The notes beneath the pieces were generated by a model, which was not told where the DNA came from, did no database searches, and saw only the letters and a list, made by a program, of their open reading frames with translations. A DNA stretch of 64,000 bases from Streptomyces daqingensis. GTDB lineage: Bacteria; Actinomycetota; Actinomycetes; Streptomycetales; Streptomycetaceae. This document shows, one piece after another, positions 16,883-25,555 of the stretch. Where the stretch lies: NCBI RefSeq assembly GCF_014645895.1, contig NZ_BMMP01000001.1, positions 347,624 to 411,623 of the forward strand. The letters are read 5' to 3'. Both the position numbers and the translations under genes were made by a program. Numbering within the stretch: position 1 is the stretch's first letter; each line of letters starts with the position of its first letter.

Positions 16883-17503
16883 ATGGCCAAGTATTACGAC
16901 GTGCACCCCGAGAATCCGCAACGCCGCACGATCAGCACGGTGGCCGACAGCATCCGCTCCGGCGCGCTCGTCGCCTACCCCACGGACTCCTGCTTCGCGC
17001 TGGGATGCCAGCTGGGAAGCCGCGACGGCATCAACCGGATCCGGTCGATCCGCAACCTCGACGACCGCCACCACTTCACGCTCGTCTGCCAGAACTTCGC
17101 GCAGCTCGGCCAGTTCGTGCACGTCGACAACGACGTGTTCCGGGCCGTCAAGGCCGCTACGCCCGGGAGCTACACCTTCATCCTCCCGGCGACGAAGGAG
17201 GTGCCGCGGCAGCTCCTGCACCCGAAGAAGAAGACGGTGGGCGTCCGAATCCCCGACCACGCCGTGACGCAGGCCCTGCTCGCGGAGCTCGGCGAGCCGG
17301 TGCTCTCCAGCACGCTGCTGCTGCCCGACGAGGAAGAGCCCATGACGCAGGGCTGGGAGATCAAGGAGCGGCTCGACCACGTGCTGGACGCGGTGGTCGA
17401 CTCCGGCGACTGCGGCACCGAACCGACCACGGTGCTCGACTTCTCCGGCGGCGGCGTCGAGATCGTACGGCGCGGAGCGGGCGACACCTCACGCTTCGAG
17501 TGA
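16883..17503 (+). CDS. YciO-type Sua5/YrdC-family protein (L-threonylcarbamoyladenylate synthase family)
   Basis: A 206-residue single-domain protein with the YrdC fold. Visible are GALVAYPTDSCFALGC (the PTDSxYxLGC substrate loop), RIRSIRNLDDRHHFTLVC (the KxR-D-x-x-K/H region), PGSYTFILPATKEVPRQLLHPKKKTVGVRIPDH and GEPVLSSTLLLPDEEEP. The N-terminal MAKYYDVHPENPQRR and the overall length fit the YciO branch. That branch is related to the enzyme of tRNA t6A biosynthesis but usually does not replace it. The gene starts at ATG 16883, is monocistronic, and converges with a GNAT gene. Confidence 0.88.
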   Translation: MAKYYDVHPENPQRRTISTVADSIRSGALVAYPTDSCFALGCQLGSRDGINRIRSIRNLDDRHHFTLVCQNFAQLGQFVHVDNDVFRAVKAATPGSYTFILPATKEVPRQLLHPKKKTVGVRIPDHAVTQALLAELGEPVLSSTLLLPDEEEPMTQGWEIKERLDHVLDAVVDSGDCGTEPTTVLDFSGGGVEIVRRGAGDTSRFE

Positions 17504-17558
17504 CAGCCCGGGTAGCGCCTCGCCACCAAGGGCTTGCCCCACTGAGTCCGGCAGGGGG

Positions 17559-18302
17559 TCACTGCGGGCGGCGGACTGCGGCCGGGCCCAGTCCCGCGCG
17601 GGGGCGGCCCATGCCCGTCGCCCCGGCCGCGGGCCAGCGGACGGGAGCGGGAGCGGCGGCCTGGACCTGCCTCGGCGGAGGCGGTGCGGGCAGTGCCGGC
17701 GGCGGCGCGGGCAGGGCAGGCGGTGCGAAACCGCCCGCCGGAACGGACCGTTTGGGGGCGAGTACCGAGTAGACGACGGTGTCGCGCCACGAGCCGTCGG
17801 GACGTCGCACGTGCCGGCGCAGCAGCCCCTCACGGACGGCGTTGATCTGCGCCATCGTGCTGTGGCTCGTGCGGTCCAGGTCGTCGAACTGCCACTGCAC
17901 CCGCGTGAAGCCCAGGTGGAAGGCGTGCTGCATCAGCAGCAGGTGGATCTCGACGGCGGCGAAGGTGCCGGAGAGCGAAGCGCCGAGCCAGTACCAGCCG
18001 ATGTCGAGGCGCTGGTCGAGCACGCAGATGTCGAGGTAGGCGATCCAGCCGACCGGCCGCCGCGTACCGGCCTGCAGCACCGTGAAGAGGAAGGCGCCCC
18101 CCGCGGCCTGCTGGGCGAGGCGCTGCTCCACGATGAGGCGCATCTCGGCTTCCGAGCGCGGCGCGAGCACCGGCAGCCAGCCCCAGTCGGTCTCGAGGCC
18201 GCGCTGCGCCATGTAGAGATCCGGGACGTGGTCGAGCCTGAGCGGCTCCAGCACGACGTACCGTCCTGCCAGTGCCACGGGAGCGGGGGACCGCGCTGTC
18301 AT
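17559..18302 (-). CDS. GNAT-family N-acetyltransferase with proline-rich tail
   Basis: A 247-residue protein. The RimJ/RimL-type core (residues about 8-170) starts AGRYVVLEPLRLDHVPDLYMAQRG and has the central strand LDIGWYWLGASLSGTFAAVEIHLLLMQHAFHLGFTRVQW. It ends with an R-H-V-R-RPDGSWRDTVVYSV segment typical of this family. A Pro/Ala-rich, probably disordered tail of about 60 residues follows (PPALPAPPPALPAPPPPR). The ATG at 18302 fits the family start. The acetyl-group acceptor is unknown. The long tail is unusual and may simply be a C-terminal extension. Confidence 0.85.
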   Translation of the reverse strand: MTARSPAPVALAGRYVVLEPLRLDHVPDLYMAQRGLETDWGWLPVLAPRSEAEMRLIVEQRLAQQAAGGAFLFTVLQAGTRRPVGWIAYLDICVLDQRLDIGWYWLGASLSGTFAAVEIHLLLMQHAFHLGFTRVQWQFDDLDRTSHSTMAQINAVREGLLRRHVRRPDGSWRDTVVYSVLAPKRSVPAGGFAPPALPAPPPALPAPPPPRQVQAAAPAPVRWPAAGATGMGRPRAGLGPAAVRRPQ

Positions 18303-18485
18303 GGGTCGCACGCTAGCGCGAACACCGTTCACGTGTAAGAGGAATGCGTTACGCGATCTTCACCTCGGCTGCCGAAGTGGTGCACCCCGTACACCGTCGC
18401 GCGTCCCCGGCGCGGCCCGTGAACAGGGGGAAGTCATCCGGAACGCGTCCGGCAGGCGCCTGCCGGACGGTGGTACGGATGTGCC

Positions 18486-19337
18486 ATGGAACTTCACGTG
18501 ATGACGTTCAACCTCCGCTACGCCGACTACGACAGCGCTTCCCCGCACGCGTGGCCCCTGCGCCGCCCGGCTATGGCGGAGCTCCTGACGCGGGAGGCCC
18601 CCGACCTCATCGGCACCCAGGAGGGAGTCCACGGACAGCTGCGGGACGTCCACACGGACCTCCAGCGGTCCGGGAAGAGCTACGAGTGGATAGGCATGGG
18701 CCGGGAGGGCGGCAGCCGTGGTGAGTTCATGGCCGTCTTCTACGACAGCGGCCGCCTCGCGCCCGTCGAGTACGAGCACTTCTGGATCTTCGACGATCCG
18801 CACAGGGTCGGCGGGAAGTGGCCGCACTCGGGCTCTCCGCGCATGGTGACCTGGGTGCGCTTCCGCGATCTCGTCGGGGGAGGCGAGTTCTACGCGCTCA
18901 ACACGCACCTCGACAACGCCAGCCACGAGGCCCGTCTCGGCGGCGCCCGGCTGCTCGTCGACCAGATGCGCCGGCCGGCCGCACCCCTGGTGCCCTTCGA
19001 GCCGGGGCTGCCGCGCGTCCTGACCGGCGACTTCAACGTTCCGGCGGACGCGGGGGAGGGCGGTGTCCACGACATCCTGCTGCGGGAGGGCGAGATGACC
19101 GACTCCTGGACGGCCGCACCGGCGGAGCGCCGCAGCGCCGAGTACCGCACCTGGCACGACTACAAGGGGCCGGCGCCGGGCCCCCGCATCGACTGGATCC
19201 TCACCTCGCCCGGGGTCCGCACGGTCTCGACGAAGATCAACACGTTCGCGCCGGGGGGCCGGTACCCCAGTGACCACTTTCCCGTCCAGGCCGTACTGGA
19301 GCTGGAGCCCTCCTCCCGGGGTGCCGGCGAGGTCTGA
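18486..19337 (+). CDS. Endonuclease/exonuclease/phosphatase (EEP) family protein
   Basis: A 283-residue EEP-fold protein with all the expected metal and catalytic motifs in order: TFNLRY (Asn), IGTQEG (Glu), ALNTHLDN (His), LTGDFNVP (Asp and Asn), RIDWIL (Asp) and SDHFPV (Asp-His). There is no signal peptide, so it is cytoplasmic. Proteins of this length and motif spacing are often annotated as endonuclease/exonuclease/phosphatase or sugar-phosphate/inositol phosphatase-like. The catalytic set looks intact, but the substrate (nucleic acid, phospholipid or other phosphoester) cannot be decided. It starts at ATG 18486. Confidence 0.9.
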   Translation: MELHVMTFNLRYADYDSASPHAWPLRRPAMAELLTREAPDLIGTQEGVHGQLRDVHTDLQRSGKSYEWIGMGREGGSRGEFMAVFYDSGRLAPVEYEHFWIFDDPHRVGGKWPHSGSPRMVTWVRFRDLVGGGEFYALNTHLDNASHEARLGGARLLVDQMRRPAAPLVPFEPGLPRVLTGDFNVPADAGEGGVHDILLREGEMTDSWTAAPAERRSAEYRTWHDYKGPAPGPRIDWILTSPGVRTVSTKINTFAPGGRYPSDHFPVQAVLELEPSSRGAGEV

Positions 19338-19481
19338 GGGGCGGCACGGCGGGGCCCGTATTGCCGCGGCCGACCGGGGGTACCCGCCAGGCACGTACGG
19401 CAGCCGGCCGCCTCCGGGCGGGTCCGGTGCCGGGAGCGGGAGCCGTGCCGGAGCGCACGCGCAGGACGGGAGGTGACTCCG

Positions 19482-19985
19482 ATGGTGCGGAAGAAGAAGG
19501 AGGGGAACGAGGTGCAGCGGCGCGCGGCCGCGCTCAGGGCGCGCCGTGCCGGAGAGACGCCCAGCGAGGAGCACACCACGACGGGCGCGTCGAAGCAGCG
19601 GACCCACGTCCCCCGGCGCTCGCACAGCCACGAGGAGAGGACCGCCCACATCCACGAGGGCAAGCAGGGCAGCGTGAGCAGGCCGGCGGCGGGAGGGGGC
19701 GGCCGGGGCGGCGCCGTAGAGCCGTGGCCCACGTTCCGCGGGCGCGGCCACCCTGGCTACACCGAGGAGCACGAGCAGGTCTATCAGGCCCTCGCCGACG
19801 CCCAGGCGGCCAACGGCGGGGCCGCCGTGATGCTGGGGGAGGTCGCGCGTGCGGCGGCACGGCCCCTGGAAGAGACGCGCGTCCTGATGCACGATCTGAC
19901 GGCTGTCCAGGGACTGGCGACCGAACTGCAGCACCCCGACGACCCCGATCTCGGGTCTCGCTATGAGACGAGGCCCGGCTTCTGA
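19482..19985 (+). CDS. Conserved hypothetical protein
   Basis: A 167-residue protein preceded by an excellent ribosome site (GGGAGG, 8 bases before ATG 19482). The N-terminal 80 residues are basic, polar and low-complexity (MVRKKKEG, RRAAALRARRAGE, Gly-rich AAGGGGRGG) and probably disordered. Residues about 95-150 (YTEEHEQVYQALADAQAANGG, then GEVARAAARPLEETRVLMHDL) form predicted helices reminiscent of a small winged-helix unit. The protein could be nucleic-acid-associated, but I recognise no family and assign no function. It lies downstream of the EEP gene on the same strand. Confidence 0.72.
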   Translation: MVRKKKEGNEVQRRAAALRARRAGETPSEEHTTTGASKQRTHVPRRSHSHEERTAHIHEGKQGSVSRPAAGGGGRGGAVEPWPTFRGRGHPGYTEEHEQVYQALADAQAANGGAAVMLGEVARAAARPLEETRVLMHDLTAVQGLATELQHPDDPDLGSRYETRPGF

Positions 19986-20210
19986 CGCCGCTGCCTGAGC
20001 CCGCGCACGGTGCCGTGCCGTACGGGCCGGGAGGGCCCCAGAGCATGGTCCCCCGCGTCACTTGTGACGGAGTGGGGCGGAGGGCCGCCGCGCGGTGCGT
20101 CGCCTGCCCTCGGCGAAACCGCCTGTGTCTTCGGGTACTTGCCCGTGCGGATATCGCAACGGAGAGCCTGGTCAGGCCGGGGGACCGTCCGGGGACGCTA
20201 CGCTGAGGGC

Positions 20211-21728
20211 ATGGCCGATTTGTTCCCCGGTGTACGGAAAGGTCTTCCGAAGGGGCGCCAGTTCGCGCTGACGTGGGGGATCCGCGACGATTTCGGCGGC
20301 ATGACCAGCGCGATGCTCCACCGCAGCCGCGCCCTCGTACGCCTCGGGAGACGACCGGTCGACGTCCTCACCTTCGACGCCCGCCCCGACTATCCGTCGC
20401 TCGCGCACCGGCTCCGCGAGGACGGCGAACTGACCCCCGGCATGCGGCTGTTCAACCTCTACGACTGGTTCCGCGAGCATCCGCTGCCGCGGCCTGACGG
20501 CGCGCCCGTCCCGGGCGGGCTCGCCTTCACCCCGTTAGGGAGCGGACCCGCCCGCGAGAGCGTCCTGCGGGAGGGAACGGTGATGCACCGGACACGGCGG
20601 GCAGCGGACGGCACCGTGCTGCAGACCGACCACTACCGCGCGGACGGCTCGCTGCTGCTGAGCGACCGCCGCGACACGCATACCGAGGGCCGGCTCGGCG
20701 GACGCTCCGTGGTGCTGTGCGACACCGCCGGGCGCCCGGTCCGGGCCTGGGGGGCGATCTGGCCGTTCTACCGGCTGTGGCTCGACCTGGTGCGCGAGGG
20801 TGAACCCTCGTTCCTCGTCGTCGACAGCAAGCCGGTCGCGCGGTTCATGCTCACCTACCGCCGTCGGCGCGCCGTGACGCTCCACGTGGTGCACAATTCC
20901 CATCTCGACGGGGAGGGGCGGCAGTCGGGCCGGATCAAGGAGTCCCGGCGCCCCGTCTTCGAGCAACTCGGAAGCTTCGACGCGGTCGTTCTCCTCACGC
21001 CGCGGCAGAAGGCCGACGTCGAGGCGATGTTCGGCCCGTCTCCCAACCTCTGCACGGTTCCCAACAGCAGGAACGTCGTACCGTCGAGGCGGCCTGACCC
21101 CGAACGGCCGCCCGGACGCGGCGTCGTCATCGCCTCCCTCACCCGCCGCAAACGTGTCGGTCACGCTGTCCGCGCCGTGGCGGCCGCTTCGGCACGCGCG
21201 GGCGGTGATCTCACGCTGGACGTGTACGGAAGCGGTGCGGAGCGGCGGGCGCTGCGGAAGCTGGTGGACGGGCTCGAAGTGAGCGACCGCGTAAGGCTGC
21301 TGGGGCACCGCCCCGATGCGCGCGACCAGCTGGCCGGGGCGTCCTTCGTCCTCCTCACCGGCAGCACGGAGGGGCTGCCCCTCGTGCTGATCGAGGCCAT
21401 GGCCGCGGGCTGCCTTCCGATCGCCTACGACGTGCCCTACGGGCCTGCCGACGTCATCACCCACGGCCGGAACGGCTTCCTCGTCGAGCAGGGGAACGTC
21501 GCGGAGCTGACGGAGGCCGTCGTGCGGCTGGCCGGCCTGCCCGCGAAGGAGATCGCCAGGATGCGCGGTCAGGCCCGCCGCACCGCGAAGCGGTACTCGG
21601 ACGCGGCCGTGACGCGGCTGTGGGCACGCGAGATGCGCAGAGCGCGGCAGCGTCACAGGGCGGCATTCGAAGCCGCAGCGCCGGCCGCCCCCGCCCCGCA
21701 GGGGACCTCGGTCGCAGCGTCCACGTGA
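20211..21728 (+). CDS. Glycosyltransferase family 4-like protein (TagE-related), contains a TTA codon
   Basis: A 505-residue GT-B glycosyltransferase. The N-terminal acceptor domain (TWGIRDDFGGMTSAMLHRSRAL, then VLTFDARPDY) resembles poly(glycerol-phosphate) glucosyltransferases of the TagE type. The C-terminal nucleotide-sugar domain shows VIASLTRRKRVGHAVRAVA, LDVYGSGAERRALRKLVDGL and the E-x7-E motif region GSTEGLPLVLIEAMAAGCLPIAYDVPYGPADVI. It probably glycosylates a cell-wall teichoic or teichulosonic polymer at the membrane. ATG 20211 follows GCTGAGGGC. Leu109 is encoded by TTA (20535-20537), so translation should depend on the developmental bldA tRNA if this is a streptomycete. Confidence 0.87.
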   Translation: MADLFPGVRKGLPKGRQFALTWGIRDDFGGMTSAMLHRSRALVRLGRRPVDVLTFDARPDYPSLAHRLREDGELTPGMRLFNLYDWFREHPLPRPDGAPVPGGLAFTPLGSGPARESVLREGTVMHRTRRAADGTVLQTDHYRADGSLLLSDRRDTHTEGRLGGRSVVLCDTAGRPVRAWGAIWPFYRLWLDLVREGEPSFLVVDSKPVARFMLTYRRRRAVTLHVVHNSHLDGEGRQSGRIKESRRPVFEQLGSFDAVVLLTPRQKADVEAMFGPSPNLCTVPNSRNVVPSRRPDPERPPGRGVVIASLTRRKRVGHAVRAVAAASARAGGDLTLDVYGSGAERRALRKLVDGLEVSDRVRLLGHRPDARDQLAGASFVLLTGSTEGLPLVLIEAMAAGCLPIAYDVPYGPADVITHGRNGFLVEQGNVAELTEAVVRLAGLPAKEIARMRGQARRTAKRYSDAAVTRLWAREMRRARQRHRAAFEAAAPAAPAPQGTSVAAST

Positions 21729-21780
21729 CGGCGGTACGCGTCGACGGGGCGGTGGCGCCGCGCCTCATGCCGGTGTGCGC

Positions 21781-21813
21781 GGGGGACAGGCGCCGGAGCC
21801 GCGGGCGTCCCCC
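21781..21813. terminator. Hairpin between convergent genes
   Basis: GGGGGAC (21781-21787) pairs with GTCCCCC (21807-21813) across a 19-base GC-rich loop. It is located between the convergent glycosyltransferase and prpE genes. Confidence 0.4.
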
Positions 21814-21902
21814 GTCTCCCGCCAGTCCCGTCCCCGGCAGCTCCGGCTCTCACCGATCCCGACTCCCGGCGACTCCGACTTCCGCCAAGTGCCGTGCGCC
21901 TT

Positions 21903-23792
21903 CTACTCCTTGCGCAGCGCCGGGCGCAGCGCGTCCAGCACGGCCGGGTCCTCGATCGTGCTGGGGACGGGCTCCTCGGTGCCCTCGGCGATGTTCCGCA
22001 TCGCCTTGCGCAGGATCTTCCCCGACCGTGTCTTGGGGAGCGCCGTGACCACCGCGACGTCCTTGAGCGAGGCCACCGCCCCCACCTGGTCGCGCACCAG
22101 CTGGACCAGTTCCGCCTGGAGCCGGGAGGTATAGCCCTCGGCGGCCGCGTCCACCCCGGACTTGAGAACGACGAACCCGCGGGGGACCTGTCCCTTGAGC
22201 TGGTCCGCCACTCCGATGACCGCGCACTCCGCGACGTCCGGATGGCTCGCCAGGACCTCCTCCATCCCGCCCGTCGAGAGCCTGTGTCCGGCCACGTTGA
22301 TGACGTCGTCCGTACGGCCCATCACGTACAGGTAGCCGTCCTCGTCGAGGTACCCGCCGTCCCCGGTGAGGTAGTAGCCCTCGAACGCCGACATGTACGA
22401 GGACAGGAACCGTTCGTCGTCGTTCCACAGCGTGGGCAGCGCCCCCGGAGGCATCGGGAGCTTCGCCACGATCGCCCCGTTGGTGCCCGGCGGCACGGGC
22501 TTCCCGTCGCCGTCGAGGACCTGGATGTCCCACCCGGGCAGCGGCTTCGTGGGCGACCCCGGCTTGAGCGGCAGCAGTTCGATCCCCGCCGGGTTGGCGA
22601 CGATGGGCCAGCCCGTCTCCGTCTGCCACCAGTGGTCGATGACGGGAATGCCGAGCAACTCCGAGGCCCAGCGGTACGTTTCGGGGTCGAGCCGCTCACC
22701 GGCGAGGAAGAGGTACTTCAGCTTCGACAGGTCGTACCCCCGCGTGAAGGCGCCCTCCGGGTCCTCCTTCTTCAGCGCCCGGAAGGCGGTGGGGGCGGTG
22801 AACATGGAGCGCACCCCGTACTCGCTCGCCACACGCCAGAACTGCCCGGCGTCGGGGGTGCCCACGGGCTTGCCCTCGTACAGCACGGACGTCGCCCCGG
22901 CCAGCAACGGTGCGTAGACGATGTAGGAGTGGCCGACGACCCAGCCGACGTCGGAGGCGGTGAAGAGTGTCTGCCCCGGCCCCACGTCGTAGACGTTGGC
23001 CATGCTCCAGGTGAGCGCGGTGGCGTATCCGCCGCTGTCGCGCACGACGCCCTTCGGTTTCCCCGTGGTGCCCGATGTGTAGAGGACGTAGAGGGGATCC
23101 GTCGACTTGACCGGAACCGGGTCCGCGGGCGAGGCGGCGGCGCACGAGCTCGCCCAGTCGACGTCATGCTCGCCCAACTCGGCCTGCGCCTGCGGGCGTT
23201 GCAGGATCACGTTCTTCGCGGGATTGTGCGAGGCCATGCCGACGGCCGCGTCCAGCAGGGGCTTGTACTCGATGACGCGGGAGCCCTCGATCCCGCACGA
23301 CGCCGAGACGACGACCACGGGCTCGGCGTCGTCGATCCGCACGGCGAGCTCCCTCGCGGCGAAGCCGCCGAAGACCACTGAGTGCACCGCGCCCAGCCGC
23401 GCGCAGGCGAGCATCGCGACCGCGGCCTCCGGCACCATCGGCATGTAGATCACGACGCGGTCGCCGGTGCCGACCCCCAGGGCGCGCAGGGCTCCGGCGA
23501 ACGCGGCGACCTCGTCGCGGAGCCGCCTGTAGGAGTAGACGGACTTCGTCCCGGTGACGGGGGAGTCGTAGACCAGGGCCGCCTGGTCCCCGCGTCCGGC
23601 CTCGACGTGGCGGTCGAGGGCGTTGTGGCAGACGTTCAGCTCCCCGTCGGGGAACCACCGGTAGAAGGGGGGACGGGAGTCGTCGAGAGCTCTGGCGGGC
23701 GCCTTGTGCCAGTCCAGGGCGGCGGCCGCATCCAGCCAGAACCGCTCACGGTCCGACACGCTCGCTGAGAAGACATCCTCGTAGCCGCCCAC
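21903..23792 (-). CDS. prpE: Propionyl-CoA synthetase / acyl-CoA synthetase
   Basis: A 629-residue ANL-superfamily AMP-forming ligase with the ACAS N-terminal domain. The P-loop-like A3 motif reads YTSGTTGKPKGVVRDSGGYA; its VVRDSGGYA ending is characteristic of PrpE rather than AcsA. Further motifs are WWQTETGWPI (A5), YYLTGDGGYLDEDGYLYVMGRTDDVINVAGHRLS (A7-A8) and the C-terminal KTRSGKILRK with the catalytic and acetylatable Lys. It activates propionate (or acetate) to the CoA thioester in the cytosol. It starts at ATG 23792. No other methylcitrate or methylmalonyl gene is adjacent. Confidence 0.9.
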   Translation of the reverse strand: MGGYEDVFSASVSDRERFWLDAAAALDWHKAPARALDDSRPPFYRWFPDGELNVCHNALDRHVEAGRGDQAALVYDSPVTGTKSVYSYRRLRDEVAAFAGALRALGVGTGDRVVIYMPMVPEAAVAMLACARLGAVHSVVFGGFAARELAVRIDDAEPVVVVSASCGIEGSRVIEYKPLLDAAVGMASHNPAKNVILQRPQAQAELGEHDVDWASSCAAASPADPVPVKSTDPLYVLYTSGTTGKPKGVVRDSGGYATALTWSMANVYDVGPGQTLFTASDVGWVVGHSYIVYAPLLAGATSVLYEGKPVGTPDAGQFWRVASEYGVRSMFTAPTAFRALKKEDPEGAFTRGYDLSKLKYLFLAGERLDPETYRWASELLGIPVIDHWWQTETGWPIVANPAGIELLPLKPGSPTKPLPGWDIQVLDGDGKPVPPGTNGAIVAKLPMPPGALPTLWNDDERFLSSYMSAFEGYYLTGDGGYLDEDGYLYVMGRTDDVINVAGHRLSTGGMEEVLASHPDVAECAVIGVADQLKGQVPRGFVVLKSGVDAAAEGYTSRLQAELVQLVRDQVGAVASLKDVAVVTALPKTRSGKILRKAMRNIAEGTEEPVPSTIEDPAVLDALRPALRKE

Positions 23793-24025
23793 CGGGTCCT
23801 CCTTCCGGGCGACCTCCGGCCGCCCTGGCTGTTCGTCGTCCGCTGTCGAGCGTGTCCGGTCCGCGCGGGACCAAGGCCCGGGCGCGGGCGGGGTGCGGAC
23901 ACCCGTGCGGGCCCGGTCCCGTCCGTCCGGCCGGTACGGCGACCATACGACCGTCCGGGCGCCCTGGTCAGCAGGCCGTCAGGCGCGAACCGCGCGCCGG
24001 ACGGGCCGTCCCGGACGCGTCGATG

Positions 24026-24361
24026 TCAGACCAGCTCGCAGCCGCAGCGGACCAGCGACCGCGCGAAGGGTTCTCCCGTGGCGCGCGCGTAGGCCATCCG
24101 TTCGCGCACCTCCCTGAGAGTGCGGGGCCGGTAACCCGGCCCGCCGCAGCACGACTTGTGGAAGCGCACCCCCGCGTTCAACAGCACGGAGAGCGTCCGC
24201 CAGGCCCGCCGGTCCCTGCGGGGCGGAGCCGCGAAGGCGGATCCGGCGTGGACGAGGGGCCGGGCGCACCCGGGGCAGAGCCTCCGGTGGGTGCCCGCGT
24301 ACGGCTGCTTGTAGGAGGCCCGGCAGGGCAGGCAGACGTACGAGGTCTTGGTGTGCGACAT
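24026..24361 (-). CDS. Conserved small zinc-ribbon-like protein
   Basis: A 111-residue protein with two Cys pairs, YVCLPCRASYK (C-x2-C) and RLCPGCARPLVHAG (C-x2-C), that would form one zinc ribbon. More cysteines follow (KSCCGGPGY, RCGCELV). The remainder is basic and helical (LREVRERMAYARATGEPFARS). Homologues in streptomycetes are sometimes labelled deoxyxylulose-5-phosphate synthase, which this short sequence clearly is not. A nucleic-acid or protein-binding role is possible but unproven. It starts at ATG 24361 and ends 233 bases from the prpE start. Confidence 0.78.
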   Translation of the reverse strand: MSHTKTSYVCLPCRASYKQPYAGTHRRLCPGCARPLVHAGSAFAAPPRRDRRAWRTLSVLLNAGVRFHKSCCGGPGYRPRTLREVRERMAYARATGEPFARSLVRCGCELV

Positions 24362-24589
24362 GCGGGCAGCTTAGGAGCGTCCCGTGCGGGGTTCGACGGC
24401 TTTCCGGGGGCCGGCGCCTTCGCCGCGCCCCGCCCTCGCGGCCGCCGTCCTGGCACCTGTCGTCCCCGCTCCGATCCCGTTCCCCGGCCCCGAATGGCGC
24501 GCGGCGACTCTCCGCGTCCTTCCGTCACCCGCGGTGAAGCACCGGCCGGGGCGGCGAACCGCACGGGTACGACAGGCGTCCCTGCCTGC

Positions 24590-25555
24590 ATGGACGGGAT
24601 CTCGCGCGTGATCGGGCAGCTGCTGCGCTTCGCCTGGCTGCAGGCGCGCTGCTGTGCTTTCGCCGTCGCCCTGATCGGCGGCATCGCCGTCTCGGCGCTG
24701 CTGCCGGAACTCCCCGTCGCCCGCTACGACCTCGTCCTCGTCTACGGCGTGCTGCTCGCCGTGCTCGCCCGGAAGCTGGGCTGGGACGGCTCACGGGACA
24801 CGGTGGTGATAGCCGCGTGCCATGTCATCGGCCTGCTCTTCGAGCTGGTCAAGGTGCGGCTCGGCTCCTGGAGTTACCCGGAGGCCGCGCTGACGAAGGT
24901 CGCGGGCGTCCCGCTCTACGGGGGCTTCCTCTATGCCGCCGTGGGCAGTTACGTGTGCCGGGCATGGCGGATGATGGACCTGCACCTCACGGGGTACCGT
25001 CCGCGGATCATGGCGGTGCTCGCCGCGGCGGTCTACCTCAACTTCTTCACCCACCACTGGCTTCCCGACCTCCGCTGGCCGCTGGCCGCCGCCCTGCTGT
25101 GGGCGACGGCGGGCTCCCGGGTCTGCTACCGCGTCGGCGCGAGCCGCCACCACATGCCGCTGTGCGTGTCGTTCGTCCTCATCGGCTTCTTCCTCTGGGT
25201 CGCGGAGAACGCGGCGACCTTCGCCGGCGCATGGAGCTACCCTGACCAACTCGACGGCTGGCAGCCCGTCACCATCTCCAAGGCCGCCGCGTGGGCGTTG
25301 CTGATCAGCGTCACCTTCGTCCTCGTGGCCTCCTCGCGGAGGGCGGTGGCCGCACTGCCGCCGGGAGAGGCGGGGGCGGAGGGTTCCGGGGACGACGCCG
25401 GAGCCTTCGGACATGCGGAAACCGGCGGGACGAAGATCGGGGACACTGGGTGCGCTACGGGATCAACATCCTCAACTTCGGCCGGAGAACCGGCCCTTCG
25501 AGCCTGCTGCGGTGGGCGCGGTACGCGGAGGAGCGCGGCTTCGGCTTCGCCATGA
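24590..25555 (+). CDS. DUF817-family integral membrane protein
   Basis: A 321-residue membrane protein of the DUF817 family. It has about seven helices and the conserved signatures ELVKVRLGSWSYPE, LYGGFLYAAVGSYVCRAWRMMDL, YLNFFTHHWLPD and WVAENAATFAGAWSYPDQ. The family is uncharacterised. The hydrophobic core ends near residue 265 (WALLISVTFVLVASS); the rest is a polar tail that runs 106 bases into the following oxidoreductase gene in another frame. The ATG at 24590 was chosen because the family start follows it; the open frame continues far upstream without family sequence. Confidence 0.85.
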   Translation: MDGISRVIGQLLRFAWLQARCCAFAVALIGGIAVSALLPELPVARYDLVLVYGVLLAVLARKLGWDGSRDTVVIAACHVIGLLFELVKVRLGSWSYPEAALTKVAGVPLYGGFLYAAVGSYVCRAWRMMDLHLTGYRPRIMAVLAAAVYLNFFTHHWLPDLRWPLAAALLWATAGSRVCYRVGASRHHMPLCVSFVLIGFFLWVAENAATFAGAWSYPDQLDGWQPVTISKAAAWALLISVTFVLVASSRRAVAALPPGEAGAEGSGDDAGAFGHAETGGTKIGDTGCATGSTSSTSAGEPALRACCGGRGTRRSAASASP

